Position numbers and translations under genes: made by a program | The notes under the pieces: generated by a model | Told to the model about the DNA's origin: nothing | The model's input: only the letters and a program-made list of their open reading frames with translations | Databases searched by the model: none | NCBI GenBank assembly: GCA_013290125.1 | Contig: JABCYQ010000008.1 | Coordinates: 44,673 to 108,672, forward strand | Direction: 5' to 3' | DNA length: 64,000 bases | From: Vulcanimicrobiota bacterium | GTDB taxonomy: Bacteria > Vulcanimicrobiota > Vulcanimicrobiia > Eremiobacterales > Eremiobacteraceae | Part shown: positions 60,124-64,000 of the stretch, in pieces | Layout of the letters: each line of letters opens with the position of its first letter | How positions within the stretch are numbered: position 1 is the first letter of the stretch

Positions 60124-63100
60124 ATGTCATTGCTTGTTAGATCTGTACGCGCGTTGGCATTTGTGGGCGTACTCCTCTTGCTCTCGCAAGGGATCCAGTC
60201 GCGAGCCGGCACGACCGGCTCGATCCAAGGATTCGTCTATGACGTGAATGGCCACCCGATCGCAGCCGCATCAGTTTCTGTTTCGGCACCAGTATATTCA
60301 AGCCACACGGTAAGCGGCATCAACGGATTCTATGCCGTCAATGGGCTCCCGCCCGATACGTACACGATCACCGCTGCGCATACTGGATTCGCGACCACTC
60401 AGTACCCGGGCGTCACGGTAACGCAGGATCAGACGGTGAGAACTGATATTCGCCTGCTTGCGGAAGTGAAATTGCTCGGCAAGGAGACGATTCGCGGTAC
60501 GACTTCGATCTATCAGCCGCGACAGACCGCAGACGCATACACGATCAATAGCCAGTCGATCACCAACATCACGGGCACGCCGCAGAACTTGTCCGAGACC
60601 GCGGTGCTCGATGCGCTGCCCGGCATCACCACCGACGTGAACGGGTATCCGGTCATCCGCGCTGGCGCCGAGAACGATGAGGGATTTCAATACGACGGCG
60701 TGGATGCGACCGAACCGGTGAGCGGACAGTTCATCAACAGTCTCGTGCTCAATGGCGTGTCGCGACTCGTGCTTTCAACCGGCGGCTACGATGTCACGAA
60801 CGGCAACACGAATTCGGGCGTGGTCAACGTCGTGGTGAAGCGCGGGACCTACCCGGGCACCGGCGAGTCGACCGCCAGCATCAACAACCCGAACTTCGAC
60901 CATCGCTTGGCGTTCGACTTCGGCCAAGCAAGTCCCGACAACCGGTTTAGTTACTATTTCTCCTTTACCGGACTTAGGGCAAACGTCACCTACGGAGACG
61001 ACAAGACTTTCTATTCGCTCGCTGGCGGCGGTCTGGCATACGATCCGGGGAACGACTTGCTCACAAACGTCATCTATCATTTCGGCGGCCGGCAGGAAAA
61101 CGAACTCCAATATTTCGCCGACACCGGCACGAATCTGTTCCAGTTGGGTTACGCTCAGGATCCGACGATTCTGCCGTACGACTCGAATAATACCTTGACA
61201 CGCCTGCTTGGCGGACTCGGTCAATTCGCCGATCCAAATGCGGCGGTGACGGATTTCGCGCCGCTCTTTCCGGGTCAACGAACGGTTCTCCAAAATGTCG
61301 GCTATCCAGATCATCAAACCGAAGATCACAACATCGAGAAGATCAATCTGAAACATCAATTCAGCCCGTCGAGCTTTGGAGAATTCCGCGTCACTCGGAC
61401 CGACTCGCTGGTCAATTTCCTCTTCCCGTGGAACGGCGGTGCGCTGTCGGGTCAGTTCGAATTCGTGCATTCGAGCAGCCGAGCGCTGGCGTTCGATTAC
61501 ACGAATCAACTGAATTCACAACATGACATCACGCTTGGCGGCGACACCAACTACACCTTACCGGATTTCGCCATCTACCGCCCGCTGCTTTCGATTCAAA
61601 CCGATCCGCTGGAATGCGGCGAATTGTGCGGACTTCTCGGGTTAGCCGGTTCGCTCGGCAATCCCAACGCGCCACAAGGTTACGTTCAAGGCATCGCCGC
61701 GCTCGACGGCAGTTCCGCCACGGGCCTGCCTCTGAACACGTTGCCCAACCCAGCAAGCCTCGCGACAGATCCACTGCATCGCAACGATCTCTACATCAAA
61801 GACGATTTCACCCCAGCCGATCGACTTGATATCACTTTCGGTGCCCGCTGGGATCAAGAAGTCATCGACCTGCCGTCAAACGCAGCGGCTCTTAACCAAT
61901 ACTACACCGTGGACAGCTCCGGACTATACCACGTGCTGAACGGGCCTACCGTCAGCGCAGACGTCACGCGGCCCAGCCAGGTCAGCCCACGCCTTGCAAT
62001 AGCCTACCAGGCAGGTGCGCGCGACGCGCTCCGCTTCTCGTTCGGAAAGAATATCGAGTTTACGCCTCTTAGCAACATCGAGAACACGTACGCCGTGAAT
62101 CCGCGTTTGGTGAGCTGCAACATGTCCAGCGGTTGCTTCACACCGCTGCCCGGATTCGGCACGACGAACCACGTCACAAATCTGTATCAACAGATCCTCA
62201 TAGATCTCAACACCAACAGCTTTGCGCAGTACACGCCCGTGCGTCCACAGCGCGCCATCAATTACGATCTATCATGGAACCACGATTTCGGTCAGGGATT
62301 AGCGGCCCGCATAACCCCGTACTACCGCAGAGGTTACGATTACGTCGCGTTCAGCACACCGTTGCTTTTCAAGCTCAGTGATGGAACTCCGGTATTTGGT
62401 CCGGGCCGTGAAGAAAACGCCGGGATCAACTTCAACACCGGCGTGGAGCTATCGATCCAGAAAAGTGCGACCTTTGGATTGAGCGGTTTCTTATCCGCGA
62501 CCTACGACAATACTCTCGCCAACTACGACAGCGACTTCTTTCCGTCTGTGAACAATGCGGCGATCGCGCTGAACCACTTATTCCACGTCTCCTATGTCGC
62601 ACCGGTGGTCGCAACGGCTGGTCTGTCCTTCCAATCGCACCACGGCTTTCACGCCAGTGTGACCATACCGTACGAGTCGGGCTACCGCTACGGTGTAGGA
62701 AAACATACCTGGGTGTTCGGCGGCCCGAATGGCACGACGCCCGAAGAAGTGCTCAATACAGACTTGGCGTCAGGTGTTGGCAACTACTACTTCACGGATC
62801 CATCCAACCCGGGCACCGTAGAACATCCGAACATCACTGGTTCGATAGGCACGGCCGATGGTAACGATCCCGGTACACTCAAGGGCGCGCCTCAAGCGTT
62901 TCTGAACGTCGCGCTCTCGCAGGACATCGGTTCCGGTCCAAACCGGATGTCGCTTGGACTGGTCGCGAACAATCTCTTGGGCAACTATAGCATCAATACG
63001 CCCGTCGATAGCGGGCGCTACCACAACAACGGGCTCGGCGGATATGCGCCAAACTCAGGCATCTCCGGGTTGATCGGCCTCGAGCCGTACCGCTATCGGA

Positions 63101-63177
63101 ACCAACCAAGCTACTATCTCAATGAACCCGTAGGAGGACCGCGCACTTATACCCTGTTCGTGAATATCAAATACTAG
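60124..63177 (+). CDS. TonB-dependent-type outer membrane receptor with carboxypeptidase-like N-domain
   Basis: 1017 aa from ATG 60124, which has AAGGAGAAC just upstream (an in-frame start at 60091 is weaker). Signal peptide RALAFVGVLLLLSQGIQSRA; a carboxypeptidase-regulatory-like beta domain (~30-115: GSIQGFVYDVNGHPIAAASV); a plug-like region (NLSETAVLDALPGITTDVNG, then YQYDGVDATEP-type block) and a long barrel ending TYTLFVNIKY with a terminal aromatic. No clear TonB box was seen. Likely takes up a large or scarce substrate across the outer membrane. Cotranscribed with a lipoprotein. Confidence 0.85.
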   Translation: MSLLVRSVRALAFVGVLLLLSQGIQSRAGTTGSIQGFVYDVNGHPIAAASVSVSAPVYSSHTVSGINGFYAVNGLPPDTYTITAAHTGFATTQYPGVTVTQDQTVRTDIRLLAEVKLLGKETIRGTTSIYQPRQTADAYTINSQSITNITGTPQNLSETAVLDALPGITTDVNGYPVIRAGAENDEGFQYDGVDATEPVSGQFINSLVLNGVSRLVLSTGGYDVTNGNTNSGVVNVVVKRGTYPGTGESTASINNPNFDHRLAFDFGQASPDNRFSYYFSFTGLRANVTYGDDKTFYSLAGGGLAYDPGNDLLTNVIYHFGGRQENELQYFADTGTNLFQLGYAQDPTILPYDSNNTLTRLLGGLGQFADPNAAVTDFAPLFPGQRTVLQNVGYPDHQTEDHNIEKINLKHQFSPSSFGEFRVTRTDSLVNFLFPWNGGALSGQFEFVHSSSRALAFDYTNQLNSQHDITLGGDTNYTLPDFAIYRPLLSIQTDPLECGELCGLLGLAGSLGNPNAPQGYVQGIAALDGSSATGLPLNTLPNPASLATDPLHRNDLYIKDDFTPADRLDITFGARWDQEVIDLPSNAAALNQYYTVDSSGLYHVLNGPTVSADVTRPSQVSPRLAIAYQAGARDALRFSFGKNIEFTPLSNIENTYAVNPRLVSCNMSSGCFTPLPGFGTTNHVTNLYQQILIDLNTNSFAQYTPVRPQRAINYDLSWNHDFGQGLAARITPYYRRGYDYVAFSTPLLFKLSDGTPVFGPGREENAGINFNTGVELSIQKSATFGLSGFLSATYDNTLANYDSDFFPSVNNAAIALNHLFHVSYVAPVVATAGLSFQSHHGFHASVTIPYESGYRYGVGKHTWVFGGPNGTTPEEVLNTDLASGVGNYYFTDPSNPGTVEHPNITGSIGTADGNDPGTLKGAPQAFLNVALSQDIGSGPNRMSLGLVANNLLGNYSINTPVDSGRYHNNGLGGYAPNSGISGLIGLEPYRYRNQPSYYLNEPVGGPRTYTLFVNIKY

Positions 63178-63238
63178 TCGTGGCAACACCGCGTCGATAT
63201 AAAACGCACGGATTCGCAAAATGAAAGGACTCGAAACG

Positions 63239-64000
63239 ATGCGCAAACTCGGCGCAGGTTTGATCGCACTGGTCGGCATCGGAGTGATGACGGGCTGCTC
63301 GACGAACACCACGGTCGGTAATCCTCAGTTCACGACGCGTGCGAAGCTTCAACTCGCGGTCGGCACGCTCAACGACTCGGCGGGTACGTTGACGAGCGCT
63401 CCGGGAACGTACCTGAACACTGTGGCTACGTTCAGGAATCAATTCGGAGCGTCAGCCTTCATAAGCCCCGGCAATTCGACGCTTGCCATTCCAGCCGGCG
63501 CGCCCATGAACACTTGCGGACTGTTCAGCTACGGCCAGAATCCGGCGGCCATGCTCGCCCCGTTTGGAAACACCAATAGCGGCCCCGGATTCATCGGCAA
63601 CTACGCGCCGGCGTTCGGCGCACCACCGGCCCTATCGCCGGCAAACTCGAACGGTATCGGATACGACCTGGGATACCTGCTGTACTTCAACTCGTGCACA
63701 GTCGGCAATCCAGTTTCGCAGCAGTTCGTATTGCCGCCGGCGCCGGCCGCGGGCACGTACACGCTAAGCACCGTCGTAGCAGTCAACGGGAAAAATGTTC
63801 CGTTTTCTGCCAGCGCGACGCTCGGCGCGCCGACTGTGCTGCCCGCCGACCCGACGCCTTCTTATGTGCCGGGTCCCGCGGGCAGCGGAGGCGGCACATT
63901 CACGGTCGCGGCGCCGGCGGGCGTCACGGAGTCGCTCGTCGTCGTCGTCAACAACGCGAATTTCGCGGTAGCAGCGAACATCGTTACGAACACAACGACG
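63239..64000 (+). CDS. Lipoprotein of unknown function (3' end beyond window)
   Basis: At least 254 residues, open at the right edge. ATG 63239 has AAAGGA nine bases upstream and begins MRKLGAGLIALVGIGVMTGC, a clear lipobox with Cys at residue 20; an earlier in-frame ATG at 63221 is possible. The mature part is Pro/Ala/Thr/Gly-rich and beta-like (QQFVLPPAPAAGTYTLSTVV, then GGGTFTVAAPAG). No family recognised. It starts 61 nt after the receptor gene and may be its surface or periplasmic partner. Confidence 0.7.
   Translation, partial: MRKLGAGLIALVGIGVMTGCSTNTTVGNPQFTTRAKLQLAVGTLNDSAGTLTSAPGTYLNTVATFRNQFGASAFISPGNSTLAIPAGAPMNTCGLFSYGQNPAAMLAPFGNTNSGPGFIGNYAPAFGAPPALSPANSNGIGYDLGYLLYFNSCTVGNPVSQQFVLPPAPAAGTYTLSTVVAVNGKNVPFSASATLGAPTVLPADPTPSYVPGPAGSGGGTFTVAAPAGVTESLVVVVNNANFAVAANIVTNTTT

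Overview
The window is a chromosomal replication-origin region followed by a very long envelope-biogenesis cluster from a high-GC, diderm (LPS-type) bacterium. The gene set suggests a member of the Eremiobacterota/WPS-2 lineage or a near relative. This is inferred from gene content: a DUF3084 protein next to a YqgF-like nuclease (an arrangement I associate with cyanobacteria), lipid A genes with Omp85 and OmpH proteins, and a carboxypeptidase-regulatory-like TonB-type receptor. No rRNA, tRNA, CRISPR array or insertion sequence was recognised.

Layout. (1) 1-3592, minus strand: mnmE (cut by the window edge), jag/khpB, yidC, yidD, rnpA and rpmH, read away from the origin from one sigma70-like promoter. 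(2) 3593-4310: the likely oriC, with two clusters of DnaA boxes. (3) 4311-11228, plus strand: dnaA, dnaN, recF, a DciA/DUF721 protein and gyrB. (4) 11366-33075, plus strand: a tightly packed outer-membrane cluster of tamB-like, bamA, three OmpH/Skp-like genes, lpxD, lpxC, fabZ, lpxA, lpxB, a metallophosphoesterase that could replace LpxH, a second LpxB-like glycosyltransferase, an O-antigen ligase/polymerase, an LptC-like lipoprotein, lptB, an LptF/G permease, a DUF3084 protein and a YqgF-like nuclease. Many of these genes overlap by 4 nt. (5) 33247-36424: a secreted barrel-like protein, a TPR protein and a glycosyltransferase. (6) 36485-39889, minus: a secreted proline-rich protein and recQ. 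(7) 40157-42670, plus: dnaX, ybaB and recR. (8) 42698-45989, minus: a DUF697-like protein, a possible small ORF and a periplasmic M48 protease. (9) 46238-50557, plus: minC, two tandem minD paralogues, minE, rodA and a SUI1-type factor. (10) 50554-51102, minus: tpx. (11) 51695-56152, plus: a giant RNase E/G and a gamma-carbonic anhydrase. (12) 56166-58526, minus: a membrane protein, a nucleotidyltransferase and ispE. (13) 58619-64000, plus: pilT, a TonB-type receptor and a lipoprotein that runs off the window.

Themes. Regions 4 and 9 link lipid A synthesis, LPS export, barrel insertion, division-site placement and wall elongation. Several housekeeping proteins carry unusual additions: zinc ribbons on YidC and on the DciA-like protein, a Tudor-like tail on RecQ, an arginine-rich tail on MinE, and an approximately 750-residue disordered tail with a heptad array on RNase E. 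Two families of short palindromic repeats lie in intergenic gaps. In two cases the repeat supplies the stop codon of the gene before it (gyrB, recR).

All functional calls come from reading motifs in the translated sequence. No database search was run.
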